From NCBI RefSeq assembly GCF_005145045.1, contig NZ_CP039691.1, positions 1-64,000 on the forward strand: DNA of 64,000 bases. The letters run 5' to 3'. Below are positions 53,772-63,102 of this stretch, piece after piece. The translations under genes and the position numbers were made by a program. The notes under the pieces were generated by a model. It did no database searches. It worked only from the letters and a program-made list of their open reading frames with translations, and was not told where the DNA came from. This DNA is from Agrobacterium larrymoorei. Lineage in GTDB: Bacteria > Pseudomonadota > Alphaproteobacteria > Rhizobiales > Rhizobiaceae. Positions within the stretch are counted from its first letter, which is position 1, and each line of letters starts with the position of its first letter.

Positions 53772-54791
53772 CTATTTCTGCGCGCTCAAAACCTTAAAGC
53801 GGGCATTGCGGCACACTTCTTCGCTCTTGCGGAATTCGCTGGCAAGGATCGGCTCATAGGGCAGGCCACGATTGGCGACCATCAGCAGCTTGCCGCCGCT
53901 GCGCAATGCGCCCGCAGCCGTCTTGATCATCGCTTGACCCAGTGCCGGTTCAGCCGCCTGTCCGCCTGCATGGAAGGGCGGGTTCATGATGATGAGATCG
54001 TATTTTTCCTTTGGCGGCTCAGCCACCAGATCCTGCCAGAAGAAGCGGGCCGTCAGGCGGGGATTGTTCTCCAGCAGGTTGTTCTTGGCAAATTCCAGCG
54101 CATTCCAATCCGCTTCGAACAGATCGATGCGGGCTGTGCGCGGCGACTTCTCGGCCAGCATGACCGAGAGATAGCCCCAACCAGCACCGAAATCGGCCGC
54201 ATTGCCATCGAACTCCGTCGGCAGGCGGGAAACGAGCAGTTCCGAGCCATCATCGACGCGATCATGCGAGAACATGCCGGGCATGGCGGTAAAGCGGTTT
54301 TCGATGGTGACCGGCTTCTGCTCCAGCTTCGAAATCGCAGCAGAAGCATCCTCCGGCTTCGTGAACCAGAGTGCGACGCCATGATATTTCGGTGTGGATT
54401 CGGCCTCGATCCCCAGCTTGGCCAGCGTCTTGCGCAACGTGACGATGCCGTCTTCCTTGGAACCGGCAGCAACGATGAGCCCACCCGCCTTTACGCGCTT
54501 CAAGGCTTCCGCCATGCGGTTCTCGTTTTCGCCACGGTGCTTGCCGCAGAGAACGAAAGCCGCGTCGTAATCTTCGCCGGAAATCTCTGGCGTAACCTCA
54601 GCGCCAGAAGCCTGGAGGGCGCGGTAAAGCGGACGCAGATTTTGAACCGCGACGATTTCGGCGTCGAAGCCTTCCAGCCGGGGCGCGCCTGCTTCTGCGC
54701 CCAGAAACAACACGCGCTCGCCAGCTTTCGGCGCTTCCAGCATGTTTGCAGCGAAGGGGTGGAACAGGGTTTTGATAGCGTCACGGCTCAT
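53772..54791 (-). CDS. rsmC: RsmC-like class I SAM-dependent rRNA methyltransferase
   Basis: A 339-residue methyltransferase in the two-domain RsmC/RlmG layout: a degenerate N-terminal half (residues 1-150) and a C-terminal Rossmann domain with NAADFGAGWGYLSVMLAEKS (SAM motif, about 190-209) and the catalytic LIIMNPPFHAGGQ (NPPF, about 258-270). NPPF marks base N-methyltransferases, consistent with 16S rRNA guanine modification. ATG 54791 has AAGGA seven bases further upstream; the frame to 54989 is ignored. It follows pnp on the same strand, with a terminator between. Confidence 0.85.
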   Translation of the reverse strand: MSRDAIKTLFHPFAANMLEAPKAGERVLFLGAEAGAPRLEGFDAEIVAVQNLRPLYRALQASGAEVTPEISGEDYDAAFVLCGKHRGENENRMAEALKRVKAGGLIVAAGSKEDGIVTLRKTLAKLGIEAESTPKYHGVALWFTKPEDASAAISKLEQKPVTIENRFTAMPGMFSHDRVDDGSELLVSRLPTEFDGNAADFGAGWGYLSVMLAEKSPRTARIDLFEADWNALEFAKNNLLENNPRLTARFFWQDLVAEPPKEKYDLIIMNPPFHAGGQAAEPALGQAMIKTAAGALRSGGKLLMVANRGLPYEPILASEFRKSEEVCRNARFKVLSAQK

Positions 54792-54807
54792 AGGAGCATC
54801 CTTAAGT

Positions 54808-54853
54808 GCATTTCCAGCAAAAGTGTGAAGCGGTTTTGCGTGCGGATAATGCG
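54808..54853 (+). repeat. Dispersed intergenic repeat, copy C
   Basis: GCATTTCCAGCAAAAGTGTG, then AAGCGGTTTTGCGTGCGGATAATGCG, followed by TTAGAACAAATAG. It is closely related to copies at 20418-20460 and 22711-22757 (reverse). It lies in the 127-bp gap between pnp and the rsmC-like gene. Confidence 0.78.
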
Positions 54854-54862
54854 TTAGAACAA

Positions 54863-54894
54863 ATAGAAAAAAGGCGCGGGCAGAACCCGCGCCT
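54863..54894 (-). terminator. Terminator of pnp
   Basis: On the minus strand AGGCGCGGG / CCCGCGCCT with loop TTCTG is followed by T6 (stem 54872-54894; T-tract in the 54866-54871 A-run of the plus strand). It begins 24 bases after the pnp stop. Confidence 0.9.
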
Positions 54895-54918
54895 CGATTA
54901 TGAGAAAGCGGTACCGCC

Positions 54919-57063
54919 TTATTCGGCGGCAGCGTCGCCTTCGCTCTTCTTTTCAGCAACGACTTCCTTGCCGGTTGCCTGGTCGACAACCTTCATGGAG
55001 AGGCGAACCTTGCCGCGCTCATCGAAGCCCATCAGCTTGACCCAAACCTTGTCGCCTTCCTTGACGACGTCGGAGGTCTTGGCAACGCGCTCGGAAGCCA
55101 GCTGCGAGATGTGAACGAGGCCGTCACGTGCGCCGAAGAAGTTGACGAATGCGCCGAAGTCTGCGGTCTTGACGACCGTGCCTTCGTAGATCTGGCCAAC
55201 TTCCGGCTCTGCCACGATGGAGTGGATCCACTTGCGGGCCGCTTCGATTTCCTTGCCGGAAGAGGAAGCGATCTTGACGGTGCCGTCGTCTTCGATGTTG
55301 ATCTTCGCGCCGGTCTTTTCGACGATTTCGCGAATGACCTTACCGCCGGAGCCGATGACTTCACGGATCTTGTCGACCGGAATGTTCATGACTTCGATAC
55401 GCGGTGCGAATTCGCCGAGCTGGCCGCGGCTCTCGGTGATGGCATTGGCCATTTCGCCGAGAATGTGCGTGCGACCGCCCTGAGCCTGCTCCAGAGCAAC
55501 CTTCATGATCTCTTCGGTGATACCGGCGATCTTGATGTCCATCTGCAGCGAGGTGATGCCGTCTGCCGTACCGGCAACCTTGAAGTCCATGTCGCCGAGG
55601 TGATCTTCGTCACCGAGAATATCGGAGAGAACCGCGAAACGGTCGCCTTCGAGAATCAGGCCCATGGCGATACCGGCAACCGGCTTTGCCAGAGGAACGC
55701 CTGCATCCATCAGAGCGAGCGAGGTGCCGCAAACGGTTGCCATGGAGGACGAACCGTTGGACTCGGTGATTTCCGAGACGACGCGCAGCGTGTAGGGGAA
55801 CTGCTCGGCAGATGGCAGCATTGGGCGGATTGCGCGCCATGCCAGCTTGCCGTGGCCGATTTCGCGACGGCCTGGGGAGCCCATGCGGCCCGTTTCACCG
55901 ACCGAGTAGGGCGGGAAGTTGTAATGCAGCAGGAAGCGTTCCTTGTACATGCCGGTCAGGCTGTCGACATACTGCTCGTCTTCGCCAGTGCCGAGTGTGG
56001 CAACAACGATGGCCTGGGTTTCGCCGCGCGTGAAGAGCGCCGAACCATGCGTGCGTGGCAGAAGGCCGACTTCCGAGATGATCGGACGAACCGTGGAGAG
56101 ATCGCGACCGTCGATACGGCTCTTGGTGTCGAGAATGTTCCAGCGAACGATCTTCGCCTGAAGGTGCTTGAAGACAGCGCCGATTTCTTCGGGCGTGTAC
56201 TTGGCTTCGCCTTCTTCCGGCAGGAAGTGCGCCTTGACCTTCGCCTTTACGGCGTCGACGGCGTTGTAGCGGGCAGCCTTTTCGGTGATCTTGTAGGCAT
56301 CACGCAGTTCTGCTTCGGCAAGGCCGAGCATTTCGTTTTCGAGAGCGGAGAAATCTTCCGGTTCGAATTCGCGCGGCTCCTTGGCGGCGACTTCAGCGAG
56401 TTTGATGATCGCGTCGATAACCGGCTGGAAGCCCTTGTGGCCGAACATGACGGCGCCGAGCATGATCTCTTCGTTGAGTTCCTTGGCTTCGGACTCGACC
56501 ATCAGAACGGCGTCCTGCGTACCGGCAACGACGAGGTCGAGAACGGACTCGTCCATCTCGTCGAGATGCGGGTTGAGAACATATTCGCCGTTGATGTAGC
56601 CGACGCGCGCGCCGCCGACCGGGCCCATGAAGGGAACGCCGGAAAGCGTCAGCGCTGCGGAAGCGGCAACCATCGACAGAACGTCCGGGTTGTTTTCCAG
56701 ATCGTGCTGGATAACCGTGACGACGACCTGCGTGTCGTTCTTGTAGCCTTCAGGGAAGAGCGGGCGGATCGGGCGGTCGATCAGGCGGGAAACGAGCGTT
56801 TCGTTTTCGCTTGGACGGCCTTCGCGCTTGAAGTAGCCGCCTGGGATCTTACCGGCAGCGTAGGTCTTTTCCTGATAGTTGACCGTCAGCGGGAAGAAGT
56901 CCTGGCCCGGCTTCGGAGACTTTGCGGAAACGACGGTTGCGAGAACCATCGTCTCGCCATAGGTGGCGATGACGGCGCCGTCAGCCTGACGGGCAACCTT
57001 GCCCGTTTCCAGCTTCAGCGGGCGGCCTGCCCATTCGATTTCCACGGAATGTTGATTGAACAT
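54919..57063 (-). CDS. pnp: Polyribonucleotide nucleotidyltransferase (PNPase)
   Basis: A phosphate-dependent 3' to 5' exoribonuclease and degradosome component. The 714-residue protein has two RNase PH domains (starting [30 protein letters not shown] and in the second half [17 protein letters not shown]), a KH domain near 555-615 ([24 protein letters not shown]), and an S1 domain near 620-690 ([31 protein letters not shown]). The frame continues to 57192, but ATG 57063 has AAGGA upstream and starts the conserved region. It follows rpsO; the 246-bp leader carries folded RNA. Confidence 0.97.
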   Translation of the reverse strand: MFNQHSVEIEWAGRPLKLETGKVARQADGAVIATYGETMVLATVVSAKSPKPGQDFFPLTVNYQEKTYAAGKIPGGYFKREGRPSENETLVSRLIDRPIRPLFPEGYKNDTQVVVTVIQHDLENNPDVLSMVAASAALTLSGVPFMGPVGGARVGYINGEYVLNPHLDEMDESVLDLVVAGTQDAVLMVESEAKELNEEIMLGAVMFGHKGFQPVIDAIIKLAEVAAKEPREFEPEDFSALENEMLGLAEAELRDAYKITEKAARYNAVDAVKAKVKAHFLPEEGEAKYTPEEIGAVFKHLQAKIVRWNILDTKSRIDGRDLSTVRPIISEVGLLPRTHGSALFTRGETQAIVVATLGTGEDEQYVDSLTGMYKERFLLHYNFPPYSVGETGRMGSPGRREIGHGKLAWRAIRPMLPSAEQFPYTLRVVSEITESNGSSSMATVCGTSLALMDAGVPLAKPVAGIAMGLILEGDRFAVLSDILGDEDHLGDMDFKVAGTADGITSLQMDIKIAGITEEIMKVALEQAQGGRTHILGEMANAITESRGQLGEFAPRIEVMNIPVDKIREVIGSGGKVIREIVEKTGAKINIEDDGTVKIASSSGKEIEAARKWIHSIVAEPEVGQIYEGTVVKTADFGAFVNFFGARDGLVHISQLASERVAKTSDVVKEGDKVWVKLMGFDERGKVRLSMKVVDQATGKEVVAEKKSEGDAAAE

Positions 57064-57213
57064 ATCTTGTCCTTCTTGTCGCCGCGCTTTTTGAAAAGAG
57101 CGGCTGCGAACCAAATCACGGGCAAGACAGCGGGAGGCTTTTAAAAGAGCGCCACCGTGTTCGGTGACAAGCGTCCTGCAATCCTGCCCCATGACAGGTC
57201 ATCGGTTGGTTCA

Positions 57214-57262
57214 GACGGCTCCGGCCCATCCGGCCCGTCTTCGTTTTCCGGCATGGTGCCGG
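57214..57262 (-). promoter_or_regulatory. Structured RNA leader of pnp
   Basis: Two hairpins in the rpsO-pnp gap: the imperfect stem GACGGGCCGG / CCGGAGCCGTC on the minus strand (57214-57239), and the perfect CCGGCA / TGCCGG (57248-57262). In E. coli the pnp leader is cut by RNase III and then autoregulated by PNPase; this leader has the right position and length for the same control (inference). Confidence 0.5.
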
Positions 57263-57265
57263 ATG

Positions 57266-57304
57266 AAAAACCGACGGGCACCTTCAAGAGGTGGCCCGCC
57301 GGTC
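57266..57304 (-). terminator. Terminator of rpsO
   Basis: On the minus strand ACCGGCGGGCCAC pairs with GTGCCCGTCGGT (nine-base loop) and continues into T5, directly after the rpsO stop. Read-through may still feed pnp. Confidence 0.88.
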
Positions 57305-57309
57305 AGGTT

Positions 57310-57579
57310 TTAGCGGCGAATGCCCAAGGCGCCGATCAGCTTCGTGTAACGGGCGTCGTCCTTCTTCTTCAGATAGTCGAGAAGCGAACGGCGGCTGGAA
57401 ACCAGCGTCAGAAGGCCACGACGAGAGTGGTTGTCCTTCTTGTGGCCCTTGAAGTGTTCGGTCAGGTTGTTGATCCGCTCGGTCAGGATTGCGACCTGAA
57501 CTTCAGGCGAACCGGTGTCGCCTTCCTTCGTTGCATATTCCTTGATGAGGGCGGCTTTGCGCTCTGCAGTAATCGACAT
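57310..57579 (-). CDS. rpsO: 30S ribosomal protein S15
   Basis: An 89-residue primary rRNA-binding protein, normal length. Recognisable are [36 protein letters not shown] (about 22-57) and [18 protein letters not shown] 57579 is followed by the [14 protein letters not shown] start. It lies between truB and pnp, the usual order in alphaproteobacteria. Confidence 0.97.
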   Translation of the reverse strand: MSITAERKAALIKEYATKEGDTGSPEVQVAILTERINNLTEHFKGHKKDNHSRRGLLTLVSSRRSLLDYLKKKDDARYTKLIGALGIRR

Positions 57580-57705
57580 CGTGATATCCTTTCTATTTTA
57601 AGGAAAACGGGACGCCACGTGCCGGGATGTCGTCCAGCACTGGCCATTCAATAGCAAAGGCAACGCCTAGCTGGCGGTGCCTATAAACCATTCCGGGTGC
57701 AAATG

Positions 57706-57732
57706 AAAGAGGCTTAGCTCTTCGCCTCTTTT
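57706..57732 (-). terminator. Hairpin terminator after truB
   Basis: AAAGAGGC (57706-57713) pairs with GCCTCTTT (57724-57731). On the minus strand GCCTCTTTCATTTG follows. The T-tract is moderate, so it may be partial. Confidence 0.6.
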
Positions 57733-57740
57733 AACTGGTT

Positions 57741-58688
57741 TCAGCCGAAGACGCGCTTGGGACGGAACTCGCCCTGACCGATCTCGCCAATCGCGATCAG
57801 CCTGCCGCGCGCGGTAGCATAGGCTTCCGATTCCTGCGTCGGCGCATCGCGACCACGCAGCAGGATGGGATTGCCCATTTTCAGGCGATGCGCCTGATCA
57901 TCATTGATGATCAGATGCGGCAGTGAGGACAGGGCTTCGGACGTATCGATGAGGTAAGCGTCGAGAGCTGCGAGGCGCTCGTCGCGGTCTTCGATGGTTT
58001 CCAGTTCCGTCAGCTTTTCCAGCGGCACCATCACGTCTTCGGCAAAGGGCGCGACCATGGAGCGCCGCAACTCGGAAATGAAACCGTAGCAGCCGAGATC
58101 GCGACCCATGTCACGCGCCAGCGCACGAACATAGGTGCCCTTGCCGCATTCCACTTCGAAATGCGCGGTATTCTCATCCGGGCATGCCAGCAGCGTCAGG
58201 CGATGAACTTCGACTTCACGAGCGGGTATTTCAACGATCTCACCCTCGCGGGCCAGATCATAGGCGCGCTCACCGGCAATCTTGATGGCGGAAAACTGCG
58301 GCGGGATCTGGAGGATCGTGCCGGTATATTTCGACAAGAGATCACGGACATCCTGCTCGCTCGGACGGGTGTCGGAGGTGTTGAGGACCTCCCCTTCCAT
58401 ATCGTCCGTCGTGCGCTCTTCACCCCAGCTGACGGTGAACTCGTAAATCTTGCGACCGTCCATGACGTAAGGCACGGTCTTTGTGGCATCGCCGAGCGCA
58501 ATCGGCAGCATGCCGGAGGCGAGCGGATCGAGCGTTCCGGCGTGGCCTGCCTTCTGCGCGTTGAAAAGCCACTTGATCTTGGAAACGGCTTCGGTGGAGC
58601 CGAAGTCGAACGGCTTGTCGAGGATGAGCCAACCGGAAATCGGGCGGCCCTTGGGTTTGCGGTTCTGCTGTTTGCGTGGTTTGGACAT
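57741..58688 (-). CDS. truB: tRNA pseudouridine(55) synthase TruB
   Basis: Makes pseudouridine 55 in all tRNAs. The 315-residue protein has [22 protein letters not shown], the catalytic [24 protein letters not shown] (Asp in GTLDPLA, about 52-75) and [15 protein letters not shown] (about 185-199), plus a PUA-like C-terminal domain. A Lys/Arg-rich N-terminus ([14 protein letters not shown]) precedes the domain. ATG 58688 is three bases after the rbfA stop. Confidence 0.96.
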   Translation of the reverse strand: MSKPRKQQNRKPKGRPISGWLILDKPFDFGSTEAVSKIKWLFNAQKAGHAGTLDPLASGMLPIALGDATKTVPYVMDGRKIYEFTVSWGEERTTDDMEGEVLNTSDTRPSEQDVRDLLSKYTGTILQIPPQFSAIKIAGERAYDLAREGEIVEIPAREVEVHRLTLLACPDENTAHFEVECGKGTYVRALARDMGRDLGCYGFISELRRSMVAPFAEDVMVPLEKLTELETIEDRDERLAALDAYLIDTSEALSSLPHLIINDDQAHRLKMGNPILLRGRDAPTQESEAYATARGRLIAIGEIGQGEFRPKRVFG

Positions 58689-58691
58689 TCT

Positions 58692-59108
58692 TCAGTTCTG
58701 TTCGTCGTCTTTTTCGTTGGAAGGTCCGAGGTCGCGCTGCACTTCGGGAGAGCGCAGCAGGGCATCGATCTTCTTGTAATTGTCAAAGCTGGTATCGTCG
58801 CGGAAGCGAAGTTCAGGCACGTATTTGAACTGCTGCAAATGCGGACCCAGCCTGCCGCGCAGGTATTTGGCATGCCGGTTCAGCGCCGCGATCGTATCGG
58901 TGTGATCGGCAACGCCGAGTGGAGTCACATAGGCGGTGGCGATCTTCAGATCGGGAGACATGCGGACTTCCGAAATGGAAATGATTGTCTTCTCGATCAG
59001 GTCGTCACGCACTTCGCCGCGCTGGAGAATCTGGGTGATCGCAGCGCGCACCTGTTCACCAACGCGCAACATGCGTTGGGAGGGTGCGGATGATGTTGCT
59101 TTTGCCAT
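58692..59108 (-). CDS. rbfA: 30S ribosome-binding factor RbfA
   Basis: A small-subunit maturation factor of 138 residues, KH-like fold: [20 protein letters not shown] (about 12-31), [22 protein letters not shown], and the ending [25 protein letters not shown] 59108 is preceded by GAGGCAAG; the frame to 59174 is not used. The 173-bp gap to infB carries the infB terminator. Confidence 0.95.
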   Translation of the reverse strand: MAKATSSAPSQRMLRVGEQVRAAITQILQRGEVRDDLIEKTIISISEVRMSPDLKIATAYVTPLGVADHTDTIAALNRHAKYLRGRLGPHLQQFKYVPELRFRDDTSFDNYKKIDALLRSPEVQRDLGPSNEKDDEQN

Positions 59109-59226
59109 TGTTATTCTTGCCTCAGCATTATGGGAAACGGAATTGAGATGTCGCCCAAGCTTCTGGTTAAGCACCGTCTGGCTGAAGACCGCTAAAGCCG
59201 TCTTTTGCCGGGTACCCTTAAAATTC

Positions 59227-59255
59227 AGCGAGCGCCGGTAAAGCCAGCGCTCGCT
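59227..59255 (-). terminator. Terminator-like hairpin after infB
   Basis: AGCGAGCGC (59227-59235) and GCGCTCGCT (59247-59255) form a nine-base-pair stem. On the minus strand GAATTTTAAG follows. It may attenuate transcription into rbfA. Confidence 0.7.
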
Positions 59256-59281
59256 ACAATTCAGTCAATCAAGCAGAGCGC

Positions 59282-62011
59282 TTAGAGCGTTCTGGTAATA
59301 TGCTCCACGCGGAAGCACTCGATCGTGTCGCCTGCGCGAATGTCTTCGTAGTTTTCGAAGGCCATACCGCATTCCTGGCCGACCGGCACTTCATTGACTT
59401 CGTCCTTGAAGCGCTTGAGCGTCTTGAGCTTGCCTTCGTGGATGACGACGTTGTCGCGAACCAGACGAACGCCTGCACCACGTTCCACCTTGCCTTCGAC
59501 CACACGGCAACCGGCAACCTTGCCGACCTTGGTGATGTTGAAGACTTCGAGGATTTCGGCATTGCCGAGGAAGGTCTCGCGACGTTCCGGCGACAGGAGG
59601 CCAGACATCGCCGCCTTCACGTCATCCACCAGATCGTAGATGATGTTGTAGTAGCGGATTTCGATGCCAGCACGCTCGGACGCGGTGCGTGCCTGTGCAT
59701 TCGCACGGACGTTGAAGCCGATGATCGCGGCGTTGGATGCTTCTGCAAGAGAAATATCCGATTCCGTGATGGCGCCTGCGCCCGAATGAACGATGCGTGC
59801 GCGCACTTCGTCGGTGCCGAGCTTTTCGAGCGATGCGATGATCGCTTCGACGGAACCCTGCACGTCGGCCTTGATGACCAGCGGGAACTCCTTCATGCCG
59901 GAAGTCTGTAGCTGGCTCATCATCTGCTCGAGCGAACCGCGCTGGCCGGTCTGGCGGGCAACGGCCTTGTCACGGGCAAGACGCTGACGATACTCGGAAA
60001 TCTCGCGCGCACGGCTTTCGCTTTCGACAACCGCGAAACGGTCACCGGCAGACGGCGTACCGGACAGGCCGAGAATTTCGACCGGCATGGCTGGGCCCGC
60101 TTCCTTGACGTGCTCACCCTTGTCGTTGACCAGAGCGCGCACACGGCCCCACTGATCGCCAGCAACGATGATCTGACCCGGCTTCAGCGTACCCTTCTGG
60201 ACGAGAACGGTGGCAACCGCACCGCGACCACGGTCGAGCTCGGCTTCGATGACCGTGCCTTCCGCCGTACGGGTCGGGTCGGCCTTGAGGTCGAGGATTT
60301 CGGCCTGCAGCAGGATGGCTTCCAGCAGCTTGTCGAGACCCTGCTTCTTCTTGGCAGAGACTTCCACGTCCAGCACTTCACCGCCCATGGATTCCACGAA
60401 CACTTCGTGCTGGAGCAGTTGCTGGCGAACCTTTTCAGGGTTTGCCTCGTGCTTGTCGATCTTGTTGATCGCCACGATGATCGGAACACCGGCGGCCTTG
60501 GCATGGTTGATCGATTCGATCGTCTGCGGCATCACGCTGTCGTCAGCCGCAACCACCAGAATGGCGATGTCGGTTGCCTGCGCACCGCGGGCACGCATGG
60601 CCGTGAAGGCAGCGTGGCCGGGGGTGTCGATGAAGGTGATCTTCTGGCCGTTCTGCTCGACCTGATAAGCACCGATATGCTGGGTGATGCCACCGGCTTC
60701 ACCAGCAACGACGTTGGCCTGACGGATGGCGTCGAGCAGCGAGGTCTTGCCGTGGTCGACGTGACCCATGATGGTGACGACCGGCGGACGCGACTGCATT
60801 TCGCCTTCGACGTCGGCAATGTTGAAGATACCTTCTTCGACGTCCGATTCCGAAACGCGCTTGACGGTGTGGCCGAATTCGCCAGCGATCAGTTCAGCCA
60901 GATCGGCGTCGATGACGTCGCCCGGCTTCATCATCTGGCCTTCCTTCATCAGGTACTTGATGACGTCCACCGCACGCTCCGCCATGCGCTGCGACAGTTC
61001 CTGAATGGTGATGGTTTCCGGCAGGATGACTTCGCGCATGACTTTTTCGCGCGTTTCCTGCATCTGGCTGCGGCGGAATTTTTCCTGGCGGCGACGCATG
61101 GAGGCGAGCGAACGACCGCGTGGCGAACCTTCTTCATCGAGGTTCGACGTAACAGTCAGCTTGCCGCGACGACGCTCGTCTTCCGTCTTCAGACGGGCAG
61201 CAGGCTTGGCGGGCGCAGGTGCAACGACCTTGCCGCGAGCCGGCGCACTGGTACGACGTGCATTGCGATCGTCGTCATCGTCCTTATCGGTACGGCGAGC
61301 GCCTGGAACACCACGGCCCGGCATGTCTGGAGCCGGAGCAGCGGCGGCGGCTGGAGACGGACGTGGCGACTGCGGACGCACATCGCGACGCACCGGCTGA
61401 GCAGCCGTCGTCGTTGCCGGGCGTTCCGCTGGCTTTTCTTCCACCTTGGCAGGAGCTTCGCTTGCAGCTTTTGCTGCCGCGGCTTCTTCGGCGGCGCGAC
61501 GTGCTGCTTCTTCCTTCTCCGCGGCAATGCGCTGTTCTTCTTCGACCTTGCGGCGAGCCTCATCTTCGGCACGCTGCTTGGCTTCTACGATATCGCGAGC
61601 CTGGGCTTCAGCCAAAGCGCGGCGACGCGCATCCATTTCACCGGCAGAAAGGTCATGCAGAACGGCACCGCGAGGGCGCTCTGGCTGACGCTGCTGCGAA
61701 GATGGCTGCGAGCGCTGCTGATTGTTGTTCGGCTGATGAACGCGGGGTGCCGGTTGCTGCGGACGCGGCGCGGCTGGCGCAGCAACAGGTGCTGCAGGCC
61801 GGGGCTGCTGCGCAACAACAGGGGCTGGCGCCACATGCTTCTCGTCTTCAGGACGTATGGGGCGTCGCTTGCGTGTCTCCACGACAACTGCGTTGGTGCG
61901 ACCACGACCCATATCCTGACGCACCGTGCCCTGATTCAACCCGCCCGGCTTGAGGGTGAGCGTCTTCTTAGGCTGTGCGTTGAGTGTCTTGTCGTCGTTG
62001 TTATCGGTCAT
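59282..62011 (-). CDS. infB: Translation initiation factor IF-2
   Basis: A GTPase that brings initiator tRNA to the 30S subunit, 909 residues, normal for alphaproteobacteria. Residues 1-330 are a low-complexity linker rich in Ala, Pro, Glu and Arg (with a charged helix near 118-185). The IF2_N-like [30 protein letters not shown] precedes the G domain: [16 protein letters not shown] near 412-427, [15 protein letters not shown], and NKID. Domains II to IV and RKLFRKT-type ending [13 protein letters not shown] follow. ATG 62011 follows a 101-bp gap after the ylxR-like gene. Confidence 0.97.
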   Translation of the reverse strand: MTDNNDDKTLNAQPKKTLTLKPGGLNQGTVRQDMGRGRTNAVVVETRKRRPIRPEDEKHVAPAPVVAQQPRPAAPVAAPAAPRPQQPAPRVHQPNNNQQRSQPSSQQRQPERPRGAVLHDLSAGEMDARRRALAEAQARDIVEAKQRAEDEARRKVEEEQRIAAEKEEAARRAAEEAAAAKAASEAPAKVEEKPAERPATTTAAQPVRRDVRPQSPRPSPAAAAAPAPDMPGRGVPGARRTDKDDDDDRNARRTSAPARGKVVAPAPAKPAARLKTEDERRRGKLTVTSNLDEEGSPRGRSLASMRRRQEKFRRSQMQETREKVMREVILPETITIQELSQRMAERAVDVIKYLMKEGQMMKPGDVIDADLAELIAGEFGHTVKRVSESDVEEGIFNIADVEGEMQSRPPVVTIMGHVDHGKTSLLDAIRQANVVAGEAGGITQHIGAYQVEQNGQKITFIDTPGHAAFTAMRARGAQATDIAILVVAADDSVMPQTIESINHAKAAGVPIIVAINKIDKHEANPEKVRQQLLQHEVFVESMGGEVLDVEVSAKKKQGLDKLLEAILLQAEILDLKADPTRTAEGTVIEAELDRGRGAVATVLVQKGTLKPGQIIVAGDQWGRVRALVNDKGEHVKEAGPAMPVEILGLSGTPSAGDRFAVVESESRAREISEYRQRLARDKAVARQTGQRGSLEQMMSQLQTSGMKEFPLVIKADVQGSVEAIIASLEKLGTDEVRARIVHSGAGAITESDISLAEASNAAIIGFNVRANAQARTASERAGIEIRYYNIIYDLVDDVKAAMSGLLSPERRETFLGNAEILEVFNITKVGKVAGCRVVEGKVERGAGVRLVRDNVVIHEGKLKTLKRFKDEVNEVPVGQECGMAFENYEDIRAGDTIECFRVEHITRTL

Positions 62012-62112
62012 TCCGTTCCCGTTCCTTCAGACGAGAGCCGGATGACACCATCAGGCCCTGTCTTTCAATTGCTGCATCCGAACACGGAAACCGGTCTTGT
62101 CCGATAACCGCA

Positions 62113-62808
62113 TCATTGTCGTTCCGTTCGGGCAGCGCCAACTTCCGCTTCAGTTTTCTCGCCGTGGCGATACCGCTCAAGCATCTTTGCGCGCTTCACT
62201 ACACCCTCACCCGCCTGTCCCGCAAGCGCGCAGGCATGGATAAAAGCATTCTGGCCCATCAGTTCGTCCATTTCCGCTCCGGTGAAGAGCTTGAAGGACG
62301 GTATTTCCTTGTCGGTGCCCGTACCGAGCACCCAGGCCTTGCGGGCCTGATCCAGTTTGCGGACACCATCGGCTGCGGCATCGGTGGCGTGGAAGACGGC
62401 GAGCGCCTGTCCAGACCGGACAGCCGCATCCACCTTCATCGCGCCGCTGATGAACTGACCCGCCTTGCGCGCCATGTTCATCATGCCCGTCACCTGCTGC
62501 ACCATCAGCCGGTCCAGTATCTCCAGAAGATCCGGCCCTGCCTTGGCATCCGTTTTCAAGGCGCGCGCAAAGAGCTTCTTTGCGATTGCCTTTTCGACCA
62601 CGGCGCGCTCTGCGGTTACCCAGCAGCCGCGCCCCGGCAATTGGCGTTTCAGGTCCGGCACGACGGAGCCGTTCGGGCCTGCGACGAAGCGGATCAGCTC
62701 ATCCGGCGATCCGCTCTGCCGTGTCACAATGCACATACGCCCATTGGCGTTGCCTTCTGCCAAATCCTCGTCGGATTCGACCTCGGGCTCATGCGCCTGC
62801 GAAATCAT
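62113..62808 (-). CDS. YlxR/DUF448 and L7Ae-like RNA-binding protein
   Basis: A 231-residue two-domain protein. The N-terminal YlxR domain has CIVTRQSGSPDELIRFVAGPNGSVVPDLKRQLPGRGCWV (about 26-64). The C-terminal L7Ae/L30e-like domain is near 90-200 (LMVQQVTGMMNMARKAGQFISGAMKVDAAVRSG). This fusion is typical of alphaproteobacterial nusA-infB operons; the N-terminal cysteine pair position is CIV...GCW. ATG 62808 overlaps the nusA stop by four bases (ATGA), which fixes where full-length nusA should end. Confidence 0.9.
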   Translation of the reverse strand: MISQAHEPEVESDEDLAEGNANGRMCIVTRQSGSPDELIRFVAGPNGSVVPDLKRQLPGRGCWVTAERAVVEKAIAKKLFARALKTDAKAGPDLLEILDRLMVQQVTGMMNMARKAGQFISGAMKVDAAVRSGQALAVFHATDAAADGVRKLDQARKAWVLGTGTDKEIPSFKLFTGAEMDELMGQNAFIHACALAGQAGEGVVKRAKMLERYRHGEKTEAEVGAARTERQ

Positions 62809-63102
62809 TCCTCAACAGCGGTATCCGCCTCCTCGGTCGTATCCGCATCTTCCGCAGCCTGCTGTTCGGCAGCCAGTTCTTCCTCGGTGATCCAGCCAGC
62901 CAGAAGGCGGGCCTGAAGAACCATGTTCTCAGCTTCGACGCGCGAAACGTCGAGCTTGGAGAAGATGCCGTCGAACTTCTTCGTCTCGCCATCCTTGCGT
63001 TCGGTCCAGCCAACCAGATCGTCAGCCGCACAGCCTGCGAAGTCTTCAACCGACTTGATGCCGTCTTCACCGAGGGCAACCATCATCTGCGAGGTCAGAC
63101 CG
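62805..63102 (-). pseudogene. nusA: nusA C-terminal segment, out of frame with the main nusA frame
   Basis: This segment encodes the second acidic-repeat (helix-hairpin-helix) domain of Nus[21 protein letters not shown] and ADDLVGWTERKDGETKKF, then an acidic tail. It continues the NusA protein but is one frame away from the upstream part, which stops at TGA 63095. It ends at TGA 62805, overlapping the ylxR-like start as normal. Its frame begins inside the upstream ORF, at about 63102, where one base appears to be missing. As drawn it is not translated. Confidence 0.75.

Noticed and set aside
55111-57144. A 677-codon open frame antisense to pnp
   Set aside because: No ribosome binding site or domain; it is a shadow of pnp.
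60110-62107. A 665-codon open frame antisense to infB
   Set aside because: Low-complexity Arg/Ala/Ser sequence mirroring the infB linker; not a gene.
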